Shown here piece by piece: positions 1 to 13,465 of a stretch of 64,000 nt of DNA (its first letter is position 1; each line of letters starts with the position of its first letter). Under the pieces are notes generated by a model. It did no database searches, had not been told where the DNA came from, and was given only the letters and a program-made list of their open reading frames with translations. The stretch covers positions 1,921,098 through 1,985,097 of the forward strand of contig CAJNOP010000026.1 of assembly GCA_905250075.1 (NCBI GenBank). Reading direction: 5' to 3'. The position numbers and the translations under genes were made by a program. Source of the DNA: Rotaria sp. Silwood1. Taxonomy: Eukaryota > Rotifera > Eurotatoria > Philodinida > Philodinidae.

Positions 1-624
1 ATAATAGTAGACAAAAAAGAAACGACAATAATAACAACAAGATACACTTGACAACATTAACTAAAACAAAACAATAAGAAAAAAAAAAAAAAAAGTAAAT
101 GATAAAGATGTCGCTTATGATATTAAATGACAAAAAATATATTCAAAACTTCAATGAAAATGTATCATATTGTCAAGTAAATTTATATTTATTTGTTTTA
201 TTTTTAAAAGTAATAAACAAGAACCATAATATACGTCTAAATAACCTCTACGAACCAATCATTTATTAATATATAAATGATTCTTCTTTTTTTTTCAGCT
301 GGAAAAGAACGAACTAAACAAGAGGAAAAAAAAAGAACGAGAAAATGAGTATATTATTTCAGTGGTGAGAGAAATGGTTGCTTGCTTAGTTATTGGATGT
401 GTAGGTGTTGCAAGTGCTTGTTGCTCTACCACACGACAAAAAAAAAAGGAACATAAACAATTATTTATTTTCTATATTTTAAGATCGCCGAGAATTAAGT
501 ATCATCTAGCGGCGAAAGGAGGCCAATATTTGGGAGTGTGAGTGAGAGTGAGGTTACGGTTTTTTGAAAAACTACAAACAGTACGCGTTATTTCTACTTC
601 TAATCAATTTATTCAACACTCTCA
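1..624 (+). other. 5' flank and probable 5' UTR of the Pur-alpha gene
   Basis: No convincing coding sequence is visible. A T-rich tract ending in CAG at about 289-298 looks like a 3' splice acceptor, and the purine-rich stretch after it runs towards the Pur-alpha start codon at 625. It is probably 5' UTR sequence behind a leader intron or a trans-splice site. Short reading frames here carry no recognisable domain. Confidence 0.4.
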
Positions 625-2508
625 ATGGCTGAAGGTGGATATAATATTCAATCGCGCAATAATTATCCAGATCGAATGCAACAATCACAACAAAGTTGTT
701 TTTTTTTTGTTCTTTAAAAAAACAATGTTTTTTTTGTTTTTTTGTTTTATTGAAAAGAATGATTTATCTTTTAGGCGCGTCAGCCGGTGAAGAAGAATTA
801 GCAACTAAAACACTTCATATACAATCGAAACGTTTCTATTTGGATGTTAAACAAAATAGACGAGGTCGATTTATAAAAATTGCTGAAGTAACGAAAAGAA
901 ATAAGAGATGAAATTTTTGCTTATTAAATCTTTCTTTTGTTTTTGAATTCATTATAGGTTAGTGCCGGCGGTCGAAAAAGTCGTATATTAATGTCAATGA
1001 ATGTTGCAAGTGAATTACGTGATCATTTAGATACATTTAATGAATATATTCGTACATTAGGTAATAGAAAAAAAATAAAATTTTTTCAAGGATTTGTTTT
1101 AAATCATTTTATATTTTAGGTGAACGAAATCTAAATAATCCACAATTGACAGAAGATGGTCGACTTCGTTCAGCACTTATAACACGTGATGATCGAAAAT
1201 ATTATCTTGATTTAAAAGAAAATGAACGTGGAAGATTTCTACGTGTATGTAACATTTTTATTATTGTGATTTTGCATTTATATTTTTGTGTATATTTATA
1301 TTTCAAATTGTATAGATTTCTATGGTTGGAATTAATACTCCACGTACACAAATTGCATTACCTGCACAAGGTGTAGAAGAATTACGAGATACATTAAATA
1401 GTTTACTTGAAGAATTCGGAAATGAAGATGATAAAGGTAGACAATTACGAAAGGGCGACATCTACAGCGAGAAGTTTTCTATTGTGTCTACTTATTTTTT
1501 TGAAAAAGTTGTTTATGAAAAAAATATTTTCAATGATAAAATACTCAAATGAAAATTTCTATTCTATGAAATAGTTTTATTGGATATTGAATATATCCAT
1601 ATACGACTAGATAGGAGATACCTTATAAATTAAACATTTGAAATAAAAAACAAAAAAAAGTGATTTCATCAAATAGTTTCATAATAGTAATGTATTTCGT
1701 AGATAAAGATGGAGCTAATAGTATTTTGTCTTTTTCTAATTTATTTATTAATCTAGTTTTGTATTATTTTTAGATAGTATTGAGTCACTACCAGCAATAG
1801 GTAAGTGAAACAAACAACAATTTAATATAGTTTCGTCACTCATTATATGATTATATATAAAACATAGAGGCAAACCAATTTTATTTTTTTGAGATACAAT
1901 CTACATTGAAGGCTTCATTTATCCAACCAAAAAAAATGCATGAAGACGACGAATGGAAAGATATTTTAATTAAGTGAAATTAATTGAGCTCTATTAATCT
2001 GACTCGTCTATTAAAAAACAAAGTAAACTAAATTAGTCTGATAAGATATAAAAAAATACTATCACAATCTCTTTTTTTCTCCTAAGAAACATAAAATAAA
2101 CTTTGTTTTTTCTTTTTTTATATTATTTATTTTTAGAAGCATCTAAATTACCTGAAAATAAATATCTTCATGTTGGAAATAAAAATTTCTATTTTGATAT
2201 TGGTTCAAATAATCGTGGAGTTTTCTTACGTATATCCGAAGTAAAAAGCAAAAACTATTTTTTTTTTGTTAACTTACATATTACTATTTTTTTTTTCAAT
2301 AATATAGGTTCGTGCAAATTATCGAGCAGCTATAACAGTACCAGAAAAATCATGGTCTCGTTTTCGCGATAATATAAATGATTTTATTCTTGCAATGGAT
2401 AAAGAACGTAATAATACATTATCAACGGAAGATAAGTCTCAGTCAAATTCTGGTAATGGAGATAAATCATCAGTTCCCCAAAGCACTGTTGGTGAAAATA
2501 AAAAATAA
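625..2508 (+). CDS. PURA: Pur-alpha family single-stranded nucleic-acid-binding protein (8 exons)
   Basis: Exons are 625-694, 775-887, 958-1060, 1120-1244, 1316-1436, 1774-1800, 2137-2240 and 2308-2508. All junctions keep phase and give 287 residues. Three PUR repeats are visible: repeat I with [25 protein letters not shown] sequence at about residues 30-95, repeat II with [16 protein letters not shown] at about 115-175, and repeat III with [19 protein letters not shown] at about 195-255. Family knowledge: Pur-alpha binds purine-rich single-stranded DNA and RNA and acts in transcription, replication and mRNA transport; repeats I and II form the binding fold and repeat III dimerises. The length is near the vertebrate protein (about 320). 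The N-terminal Gly-rich stretch of vertebrates is replaced by a short Gln/Asn-rich one. Exon 6 is a 27-nt microexon in the linker before repeat III. The start is the first ATG in frame with repeat I; it encodes [10 protein letters not shown]. Confidence 0.93.
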
Positions 2509-3368
2509 GAGTACATTTATTATTAAATACTTATAGAATTATTTTAAACGAAACAATAATACAACATATTCTAATAATTGGTAGCTTTAGCTTCGTCTTT
2601 TTCTTCTGCATTATCTTCTTCTTCCTCTTCTCTTTTGTCAAACACATAGACAAATTGATCCTTTTTTGACTCTTAAAAAGAGCCCGGTGTGCGTTTGTAT
2701 GTGTATAGTAAAGAACACGTTGCATTGTAAATGTTGTTTTGGGGCACTTTTTTTCTGTGTGTAAAAACAAACGTTTATTTATCCAAATAACTTTTTTTTA
2801 ATATAACATAACACTAGTTTCTTTTTTTTCTCGCTTCTTTAATCGGAATGGAAAAAAAAACAAAAAAAATATATATATAGAAAGATTAATTAAACAGTCT
2901 TTCGTTAAGTATTATTTACAGTAACCCATTTTCTTGTCGCGCGTCGTATATATTTTTATTTGTATGTGTGTGTGTGTGTCTATAATGAATTCTTAAATTT
3001 AGTTTTTATTATTTATTGACGAAACAAATTTTTTGCTGCTTATGTATGTAGAATAGTTGTTTTGCTGTTCGGGAAGAGAAGTTATCTGCTTTGTTTGTGT
3101 CTATTCTTTCTATTCCAAAATCCGTTATTCTTAATATTATTTTTTTTGTCTGAGTGCGTATATATCAACCGGTTTTTTTTTGTTCTTTATCTAGTTCTAG
3201 AGGTTTTTTTGTATCATAAAAACTATTGATACATACAGAGAAAAAGGAAACATTGAACGATTCTAATAAATGTAATAACAATCAAATATTTCATATTTAT
3301 TTTATCTTTCAGATTGTGAAAATAAATTATTTTTCATGTGTTTTTCTTTATCTTTTTTCGGTTACTGA
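2509..3368. other. Intergenic: Pur-alpha 3' UTR and BAZ1B 5' flank
   Basis: Non-coding and pyrimidine-rich. An ATTAAA at 2522-2527 just after the Pur-alpha stop could be a poly(A) signal. A short TG microsatellite lies at 2965-2979. A T-rich tract ending in CAG near 3300-3312 resembles a 3' splice or trans-splice acceptor upstream of the BAZ1B start. Confidence 0.4.
2965..2979. repeat. Short (TG)n microsatellite
   Basis: About seven uninterrupted TG units, read directly, in the spacer between the Pur-alpha and BAZ1B-like genes. Confidence 0.8.
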
Positions 3369-6300
3369 ATGCCTCTTTTCGGTCGTCGATTATTTCATCT
3401 TAATGAAGATGATTTAAAAGATAATAATGAACAAGAACAAATTTATACGATTGAACATACTGGAGAAAAATTTCATAGTAAAAACCTATATGAAAAATTA
3501 AAAAAAGTATATGAATTAGAACGATGGACATGTGAATGTACATGGAGAGCTGGTTTAACACATAAAGAAGCTTATGAATCAGAAGTTGAAACAAGAAAAT
3601 CATTATCAACTATTGTTCCAAATTATTTTCATAAAATTATTTTTGATATTATATATCATAGTGAGTAGTTTTTCGCTTCTTTTTTTTTTATAGAAAAAAA
3701 TCAAAAAAATAAAGAAATTAATTTAATTTTGTAATAGGTGTTAAACCATTGGAAAAAGTGGCTGAAGAAGTGTCGATTATACTTGGGTAAAGTTTATGTC
3801 ATTTTTTGTAACAAGATTTTAGAACTTAAAATATTAATTTGACAAAAAAAATCATAATTTCTTTTCTTTTAGACAAGGTTTTGTTATTGGTGAACCAGTT
3901 CAATTTAAAAAACGAAAAGACACTACAGTGTAAGGTTTTAATATATTTCCAATTTGTTTTAATAAGTTCTTTTTCTTTGTTATCAATAGTGTGAAAGGTA
4001 TTATCGAACGAATCGAAGAAAATGATGATCAACGTAAACGTATATCAGAACGTGCATCTGTTCAAACACGACCATTATCAGATAAAGTAAATATAATTTT
4101 TATTTTTTATTTTTGAAAAAATAAATAAATTGAAATCAATATAATTTTTTTATATTATATAAAAATTAGCAAATGAAAAATGTCAAATATGCAATTCGAT
4201 TATCCGACGAAGATCGTGTAATTAGTAATGTTCAACCGAATGAATTACAGTAAATAAATATATATATATATTAAAAAAAGACAAAAGAAACTTTTAATTG
4301 AAATTTATTTTCTTTAGACGAAGTAATTTCATACCTAATCGTGAAAAATTAAAAATCTTTATTCGTTCATATGCATTTCGTCTTGGCAATCGAGCAGATA
4401 GTCCATGGATATTTTATGATGAATCAATTAAAGAAAAATATCAAATAAAAGATCGTATACCATCAACAGTTATTGAACAATTGAAAAAAACAATGACTAT
4501 TACTTTGGATGTAAATAGGAAAAAAAAGCAATGTTTTAATCATTAAGATAGATAATAAATTGACATTGTTTTTATATTGTTGTAGGAAATTCTTCGTGAA
4601 CAAGAACGTATTGTACGTAAACAAACTGAAGAACAAAATGCTCTATCGGGTGAAAGTAGAAAGTCAAATGAAAATTATAACAATGGTAAGTTATTCTACA
4701 AATTATTTCATTTTATAAATCATTCGATCGATTTCTCTAAGATCCTTTCTCAACAGTAGGTTCTGAAAATGCGATTTTATCGTTTACATCAATATTTATT
4801 GTCCAAAACTAACGATTATCCCACATGTACACTATTTCGAAGAAAAACATAGCAAGATATTGACCTTCATAAACGGTTTCGAAACGTTACTATATGTCAC
4901 ATATGTATAATAACGTTTTGATGACGTTTATGAAGGTCGAAAACTTACTATACTCTCCTTCAATATGATATTTAGGTATAATTAAAGGTAGTTTTAAACA
5001 ATACATACTAGTTCTTTCATGAACAATACAATTCATATGTTTCTATTAAATGAAAAACCTCTTGTATTTTTTAAGACAGTTCGAAATCCTAAAAACTTTC
5101 GGTACTTAACATTCTGAAACGAGACAAACGAAACTTAAGACTTAAAAAAAAATTATCTCACAAATCTCTATATTCAACAAAGCGATTTATATATAGGACA
5201 AAACGATTTTATTAAAAGGTGTCCCATAAGTTCTACAATCTCAATCAGAATTAATTTATATCTAAACAAAATGTGATCCCTATCTGACTATATTCATATT
5301 CAATATCTAACTATTGAAATAACACTTGAAAAAAAAAATTGTAATCTAATTCAAAGATGGTTGTTATTTTTATTTATAGCTTTATCTTCTAATGGTCATC
5401 TTAATGACATTCCTATAATTTCATCTGATGATGAAACTAAAACAAAAAGTCCTAAAAAAAAAGTGAACAAATCAACTCCAACCACACCTAAAAAATCTAC
5501 TCCAACCACATCTAAAAAATCTTCACAAACAAATAATACATCACCAATAAAAAAATCTCGTACACCAACAAAACAAAAAAGTCCAATAAAAACTAAAAAA
5601 CAATTAACATTACATGATATGAAATTTACAAAAAATTCCAATAATAATAATAATAATAATAATCAATTATTAAAAAAATCTTCATCAACATCAGTAACAA
5701 CATATAATATAGCTGTACCTTATTCATTATTACAAAAATTAGATAAAACACGTCGTGATCGTGGTTTACAATCAAGAGTTTTTCAACGTCTTGTATTACA
5801 TTGTGCACGTACATTAAATGATAAACAACGTTTACGTTTACCTGATGAATATCGTTCATTAATACAAACAAAATTTGAAGAATTAGAATTAAAAAGACGT
5901 TTATCTGAAATGACTGAACAAGAAAAAAAAATTTTTCTTCAAACAAAACAAAAACAAAAACAATTTGAACATAAATCATGTGAAGATTTAGATTTAATAT
6001 CATCAAAAATTTTACCATTACCAAAACAAATTCAATCATTAAATCATATACCATCACATTATATTGGTGATTTACTTGTTATATGTACATTTTTTACATC
6101 ATCTCATACATTATTTTTATCATCATTAGCAGATAATTTATCGAAGACAACGCAACAATTTTTACGTTCATTTCGACATAATTATTTATTAGATGCTTAT
6201 AAAACATCATCAACACCAATATTTTTTAATTATTTTATTGAATTTTTACAAATATTATTAAAATTATTATTTAAAGAAGATGATAATCGTTTCAATAATG

Positions 6301-9300
6301 ATGATATTAATAATAATGATGATGATGATAAACAACAACAACAACAACTACAATTAAATTCTGATCAACAAGATATTGAAATAAATCATTCCGAACAACT
6401 TATTATTGATGATGATATTGAACAAGTTTATGATACAAAATTAACTGATATACCATTAACATCATTTACATGCCCAGAATTAACACGTTTATATTTATTA
6501 AAAGATAAAAATGAAAATTATCGCACTATTTTAGACAAATTAGCTAATTTAGAAACCAAAGATTTTTCAATATCAGATCAAGTAAGTCAAGTATATTCAT
6601 TCAAATATTTTTTTTTATATTAAGAATAATATCCTATTGATTATTGGTATTTTGTGAAATTTATGTATGAAAATAATGAATAAGTTTTTTGAATCTTTCT
6701 GCAACAGCCGAGAACATTAGACTCCCTAGCAACAGATAATGATGCTTTGAACAGCATTAAAAACAAGGCTTTTTTTTCTACTTTTTGTATTTTATATTAG
6801 TATAATGAAGATCAAAGAAAAAAAATGACACGTGAGTTCAGCATGTTAACCCGCCAGGAGCTACGTTGATAAGTTTCAGTTCATTAGGATGAAGATGTGC
6901 GTATTACTGATATTATTATTGTATCAAAATAAATCCATGCATATCCTACTGCCTTTTGTTGTACTATACAGTTCGATAGGAAGTAATCAGACAGCAACTA
7001 GGATCGAGAAAATTTACCAAATTTTACATGAAATGTTGGAGACCTGGAGCATTTTCTAGAAAGATCTGATGACAATTCCATCAATCATTTCAAATTTTGT
7101 AGTTAGTATTTTTCCCATGAGTAGAAAACATTTGAATTATTTCTAAGGATTCTTCTATTTGTTGGGATTCGATCGTGGCATGAATGTTTTGAAGCCCATG
7201 GGAATTTCATGTTATTGTAGTTTTCTATAAAAAAAACAAACTATGTTTTGATTTATTCATATTTCGGTCGAATCTCAATAAAAAGAAGAATCCTTTGAAG
7301 TAGTTTAGATGTTTTTTACTCATGAGGACAATATGCAATCAAAAAACCTTGAAATCATTGATGGGACCATCATCAAGTCTACCTAGAACATATTTCCACT
7401 ATTCAAAATCCATATGAAAGTCAATAAAGTTGTTTTCTGATGATTCATTCAATAATAAAATTAATTAATTAAATCAATTTTAATTTAGATCGATCTTCTC
7501 TTATTATTAGTTAATTTAATAACAACTAATAATGAAATAATGTCGGATTATTTTGAATATTTAACACGTACAATGTCTGAGACATATCGTGAACGTAATC
7601 AATTATTATCTGAACGTCGTAAAGCACAAGAAGAAGACAGTAAACAAAAAAAATTACAGTTACAAAATGGTGATAATGGAAAATTTTCAACAAAAAAACA
7701 AAATAAAACAAATTCATTAATAACATCAAAAAATAGTCTTAATACAACAAATGATGAAAATCATCAATCATCACCAACAACAATACTTCATGATGATATT
7801 GCTGATAGTGATGATGATCTTAAAAGTGTTTTACAAAGACGGCGACAAATGGTTGCTATGTCAAAAGAATTAAAAGAAAAACGTGAACTTGAAACACAAA
7901 AACTTCATAATGAACAAAAACGAGAATTAGCTATACAACGAGCTGAACAAGCTTATCAAGTATATTAAATTAAATAATTTAATAAAATCAATCAATTAAT
8001 TTTTAAATTTATTCAATCTAGGATGCACTTCTTAATCTTCAATTTGGTTTTCGAATTAAACCATTAGGTTTTGATCGTAATTATAATCGGTATTGGTTTT
8101 TTAAAGGTCATGCTGGTTTATTCGTAGAAAAAGGTAGATAGTTTATTCAATGATTATTTAACAATTTATATTGAGATATAATAATTGAAAAATACAATTA
8201 TATTTGTAAATTTTAGAAGTTGAGAAATTTGGTTTTTCTTTTTTAGAAATCTTTGAGAGATTAGCAATGATTGTCATCTTGTAAAAATTTATTAATTAAG
8301 ACTTTGCATTTTCTGTAACTTAACTTGAGAATCTTCAGATTCTGATCAATTTCATTAATAATTAAAGAGTGTAGGAATGTTTCAATCACTTATTTATCAT
8401 ATAGATCTCTAATCGAATATGAAAACGAGAAGTCTTTTTCAGTGAAAACTACAAATTAGTGCAATTTACAAAATTTATTATTAAGGTCTTGTGAAAATTT
8501 CCATATCCTTCATATGCACCTTGCATATCAATTATACATAAACGAAAGACAAGCAGAACAAGTTGTTTTTTGTCTAGGTCTTCAAGAAACTAGGGTCGAA
8601 ATCATCTTGCTCATATCTATTTAGAATATCTGAGTCGAAACAAAATGACATTAGCTGCAAGCTTTACATGACCATAAAACGTATTTTTTCCAATAAAAAT
8701 ATATTAGCCTCGATTTCAAGGACATCTTATCTGTATCTAACATAAATATTTTTATTAAAATTCAATGTCATGATTTTTACAGAGATGACAGACATTCTTA
8801 GAAACGTCTCTAATTAAAAAAATCTCTTCATGATTAGCAACAGTAACTACATTCTATTTTATTATTTTAATCTCCCAAGAATTATGCTAACACTTGTTTA
8901 ATATAATATACTAATTAATTTGTCTTCTTCTTGTTCTCATAGGTTGGATTGGTTCTGAAATAAGTTATTCTACTCAATCTTCTTCATCTCAAGATATATC
9001 TTCGTCTCGTTCATCATCGATTAGTATTAATGAAAAGCTAATTCCAAAACATGAATCAAATCAATGGTGGTCTTATGATAATGAAACAGTTATTGAACAA
9101 TTAATACAATCATTAAATGAACGTGGTATACGTGAACATAATTTATTAGCAAACATTAAAAAAATTATGCCACTTTTACATACTGAATTTGAACAAATAA
9201 AAAAAGATAAAAATTCTAATGAACATCAAACTGAAGAATCGATTTCAAATACTGAAACATCCAATGATCAACAGCAACAATCATCAAATGATATCATTTC

Positions 9301-12300
9301 ATCATTTAAAAATGATCTTGAAGATATTGAAACACGTTTACGTCTTGGTTCATTAGGTGGTTTTATTATAAATGATAATCTTATTGAATGGCAAACAAAA
9401 TTAAAACAATCGAACGAACGTCATGATTTAGGTGAATTACTTATACAATTACAACAAACTATACCTGATAAATTTGCATCTGGTATATTTGGTACATATG
9501 AAAATCAATTAAAAAATTCAAAAACATCAACAAAAAAAAAACTTTCAACTATAAAATCAACAACAATTAATCAACATAATTTACAAATATGGATGAATGA
9601 TTGTCGAACATGTAAAACATATTCACGTTTATATATATTAATGATTATATTTGAAAATTCAATTGCATGGAATAAATCAACAATTGGTCTTAAATGTAAA
9701 ATATGTCGTAAAAAAAATAAAGATGAATATATTATTGTTTGTGATCAATGTTGTCAAGGTTATCATTTAGAATGTTTACGTAGTTATACAATAAATACAA
9801 TACAAAATTCTACAAATGATTTATGGTATTGTCCAGCATGTCGTCCACAATCAATATCAAGACGACGAAATAATAAACAAGAACAAATTAAAACAAAATC
9901 AGATTATTATGATACAGATATATATGATATGGATGTTGATACAACATCAAATATAAGTAGTCATGATAATAATCATGATTTATCAGATTTAAATAGTGAA
10001 CCAAGTAATAATAATAATAATAATAATAATACTAATATTGATGAAACAAATGAAGAAAATTTATGTTGTGTTTGTGCTGTTGAAACAAGTGATGATAATG
10101 AATTAATACAATGTATACAATGTCGAAGTTTCTTTCATTGTCAATGTCATGAACCACCATTAAGATGTCCACCAAGATCAACAACATGGATGTGTAATAG
10201 TTGTAGAAATGGTATTAATAATGAAACAAATTATTCAAATAGACGTATACAAACACGTAGACAAATTAATATTAGAAAACAAGAACAACGTTCAAGAATA
10301 CAACCACAAAGACATAATGGAACACGTGGAAGTAAGATATCGTTTGTCAAAATATTACTATTTAAGAAAATTAGTTGAAATGTTAATTTTTGCATATGGG
10401 CTGTATTGTATATAAATAATGTAGGTTTATCCAGTTCTAAATGAGTGCTGATAGATTAATAAGATGTCAGCTTTATCAAAGATCTAAACAGGCTATTGAG
10501 TTTATTCGAGATAGATATAGGCTAATAGGTTACCTAAAATAGAAAGACCTCCTGATCTAACTATTTCTTTCTCTAAATTTTCAATACAAATCACGTTTTT
10601 TATTGAAGTGGAACTACTAATGCTCATTGTTTTGTGATGTGTATTTGCAGTCTCGTACATGACAAGATGTGATATGCTATTTTGCATTAATTCATAAAAC
10701 TTACTAAAAATACAGACTTCTTGTTCTTACTATTAATCTTTTCCTATTTATATATTCACAATAATTATAATTATATTGCATAAAAATTAATAGTTTTGGT
10801 ATACAAGGCATCTCTTGCCTTCTCAAAAAAAAACCATCTTCTTGTTGCATTTAATTATTCTCAAGATCTTAATATATTTAGGAAATCATTAGACACATTA
10901 ATTCTGCAAAAAAAAAGTTCAAATCAGCTTCTATTAACATAAATCTCAACGGATACTTCAAAATAAAAGTCATAAACATTATCAATTTTAATTTATGAAA
11001 CTAAAGACTATTCGACTTCTTAATTAATGTATGATTAAAATTAATAATAGTATGTGTGATGTCTAAGACTTTACAATAATGTCAAATGTCGTTAGATCAT
11101 ATTATCAACTTCTAAACTAATCAAAATTTTTTTCTAAAACAAATATGAGCAAGAAAAGAAACTAAAAACCGAACATTTCTAGAAAAATTCGTAGAATTTC
11201 ACTATCGAACAACATCATTTTCTAATGTCTACGAATTTATTTTCTAACAAAACATGTTTATTAATGATTTTTATTACTCTTTTCGATAGTATACCAAAAC
11301 TTAAATTTATTCTTCTTTGTTATACAAAAATAATATCGCTTTTTCTGAATGAGATTGATGAATTTGCTTGTCCTCACTATTTTTTCGTTTTGCGATGATA
11401 AAGAAAATTTTCTTTTTTGAATTTGTTGTCGATAGCAGCTGATATTCTTACAAAAGATTTTATTTTATAAAAAAATTATACAATGCTCAGATCAAATGAG
11501 CACGATGCTATTTTAGATGACTTGCTAGACGCAGTGTTACAGCCGTATTTTATTGTATTGTCAACGATTGGATATTCAATATTCTGATCATTGTCAACTG
11601 TATACAGCATGATAAAACACAATCGTAATACTGTGCCTACCACATGACCGCAACATTGTATACGATGACAGTAAACAGTACCATTTTTGGCGATTGTAAT
11701 TATCGTTTTTAGGTGTATACAGAATATTTTGCTTCAAGCTAATATCGATAAGATTTCTGATGCGCAACATGTTCTTGTTTTTTTTTTCAATTAAAAGTTC
11801 GTCCATCTAGCTTGCTTTTCGTCTTTCTTAGGTTCGTTCTGAAGAACTATGTATGCTACAAAAATTTATAATTTAGCAAACATTGTTCTTTCCGGCAAAA
11901 ATAATTTGATTAGTTTAGATTTCGATAATATGATCAAACAGCGTTAAATATCTTTGTAAAAGCATTTGCATTACATATTATATATAATCCGAATGTTTTC
12001 TAATTTGACTACTAAACATTGTTCTCTTGAGTACAAATTCATTTCAAAATTTTATAAACAAATCGTATTTCAAGTATGCAAAATATTCTTTTGCTTTTCC
12101 ATTTAAATAGCTGTACGTAAAAATTATCGTGAAATTGATGAAGATGAAGATGAATATGAATATGAACATGAACAAGAAGAAATCGAAAATGATGATGAAA
12201 GTGATTATGAAGAAGAAACACGAAATCAACGACGTTCAAAACGTACACGTATATTAAGTCCATCATCAACCAATGATAATAAATCAGATGATGATTATGA

Positions 12301-12496
12301 TATTCGACGTCCAGCACGTCGAAGAGTACGTATCGCAAAATCATCATCATCATCATCATCATCATCGGCATTATCAGATGAAGAACAAATACTAGCAAAT
12401 TTAAATGATGACGAAAGTGATATAGAACAAGATGAAGATAACGATGAAGAAGAAGAGAATGGAAATATTGAAGCTAATTCACCGTCTTCACAATAG
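3369..12496 (+). CDS. BAZ1B: BAZ1B/WSTF-like chromatin remodelling protein, two PHD fingers, no bromodomain (12 exons)
   Basis: Exons are 3369-3660, 3738-3786, 3873-3929, 3990-4086, 4170-4249, 4318-4510, 4586-4685, 5380-6581, 7489-7959, 8022-8133, 8943-10331 and 12111-12496. Every junction keeps phase, giving 1475 residues (human BAZ1B is about 1480). The protein starts MPLFGRRLFHL and has a WAC domain (about 20-115, with RWTCECTWRAGLTHKEAYESE), then a BAZ1B-type block ISNVQPNEL...IRSYAFRLGNRADSPW (about 180-240). A Lys-rich region with LTLHDM lies near 365. A DDT domain follows (about 510-590), then WHIM segments (about 645-668, and DRNYNRYWFF...GLFVEKGW near 865-886). Two C4HC3 PHD fingers lie at about 1134-1182 and 1259-1304, and an acidic/Ser tail ends the protein. 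Family knowledge: BAZ1B pairs with SNF2H/ISWI in WICH, and its WAC region phosphorylates H2A.X. The linker block and WAC resemble BAZ1B more than BAZ1A. The bromodomain expected after the PHD fingers is missing. A poly(A) signal follows at 12638. Confidence 0.92.
4862..4938. repeat. 77-bp near-perfect palindrome in BAZ1B intron 7
   Basis: Outer arms GACCTTCATAAACG (4862-4875) and CGTTTATGAAGGTC (4925-4938) are exact reverse complements. Inner arms around CGAAACGTTA and TAACGTTTTG also pair, leaving a short AT-rich centre. It would fold into one long hairpin and may be a tiny palindromic transposon remnant. Confidence 0.85.
5217..5330 (+). repeat. MITE-like family A, copy 1 (truncated), in BAZ1B intron 7
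   Basis: The segment begins GGTGTCCCATAAGTTCT and continues with a stretch ending TGATCCCTATCTGACTATAT. It aligns by eye with 21258-21652 and 50335-50575. Only the left part of the element is present. Confidence 0.65.
7064..7388. repeat. Inverted-repeat (foldback) element in BAZ1B intron 8
   Basis: The left arm (7064-7183) and the right arm (7258-7388) are reverse complements over roughly 120-130 nt with scattered mismatches. Both arms contain the word AAGGATTCTTCT and a CATGAGTA word in opposite orientation. The spacer is about 75 nt. No reading frame is present. Confidence 0.75.
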
Positions 12497-12637
12497 TCAA
12501 AAATTGGTAACAAAAGTAAAAATTTTAATTTTTTTATATATTTATTAAATTTTTCTTTCTTCTTTTTATAGAAATATGTCTCAGTAATATTAATACATTG
12601 AACTGTATATAAATCTGTATTAATTATAAGAAGAAAC

Positions 12638-12643
12638 AATAAA
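12638..12643 (+). terminator. Poly(A) signal AATAAA of the BAZ1B-like gene
   Basis: A canonical AATAAA hexamer 142 nt downstream of the TAG stop at 12494-12496, on the gene's own strand. Confidence 0.55.
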
Positions 12644-13465
12644 TATACAATTCTTCTTCTCGTCATCAGTATCTCGTATTTTTTGTCCATGTAAATGTTT
12701 ATTAGTTTTCTTTTTCTTTTTTTGTTCTGCATATATATATATATAGTCAACCTCGATCTTTTTACTTTATTCCTGAACTTTTCTTTTTTCATTGAATATT
12801 GTTGACATTCTGTGTCCTTTTTTCTTGTTGCATTGTCGTAATATATCATTGAAAAAAGAAAAGATAAGATATATGTGTGTTTGTGCTTTAAAGCACAAAA
12901 AAGCCAACTTAAATGTATTGATTTCAGTTTATGCTTCTTCTTCTTTTTTTTTTCTTTTTGTTAACAAAGAAAACAAAATATCGATCGATGGTTTTCTTTT
13001 TCTTTTTGATTTATTCTTTCTACTTATGTGATGCTTACTGTTGTTGTATGGTTCTTTGTTTTTTCTATCTTGACCTTCAACTCTATTTTTCTACGTCATT
13101 ATAGACGATATATGTACGGTACGATCGATGTTTATATAAAGGAAAGATCACAAAAAAAAATGGACTAAATTAATGGTACATGAACTATCTTGAATAAAAG
13201 AACAAAATATTGATTTGAAGAATTCAATGTGAAAAATAGAGAGAAATATAATTGATGAATAAAAATTGAATTTATTTTTAAATAAAATCAATCAAGAGTT
13301 AGTCGAATCGTTGTGATAGATTGGAACGTAATGAAATCAATGAGTTACAATTGTTGCTTAGACCATAATATAAAATATAAGATCATAATGTTGTGTATTT
13401 ATTATTTGTACTCTTATATATACAATGCTGAAATGTTTGATCTGTAGAAGTAACAAGTGATTCAC

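Noticed and set aside
5626..6057. 143-codon minus-strand frame
   Set aside because: Opposite strand of BAZ1B exon 8; hydrophobic only because the sense strand is A-rich.
12295..12849. 184-codon minus-strand frame with poly-Ser and poly-Asp
   Set aside because: Antisense shadow of the acidic and Ser-rich last exon of the BAZ1B-like gene plus its 3' UTR; no splice partner or domain.
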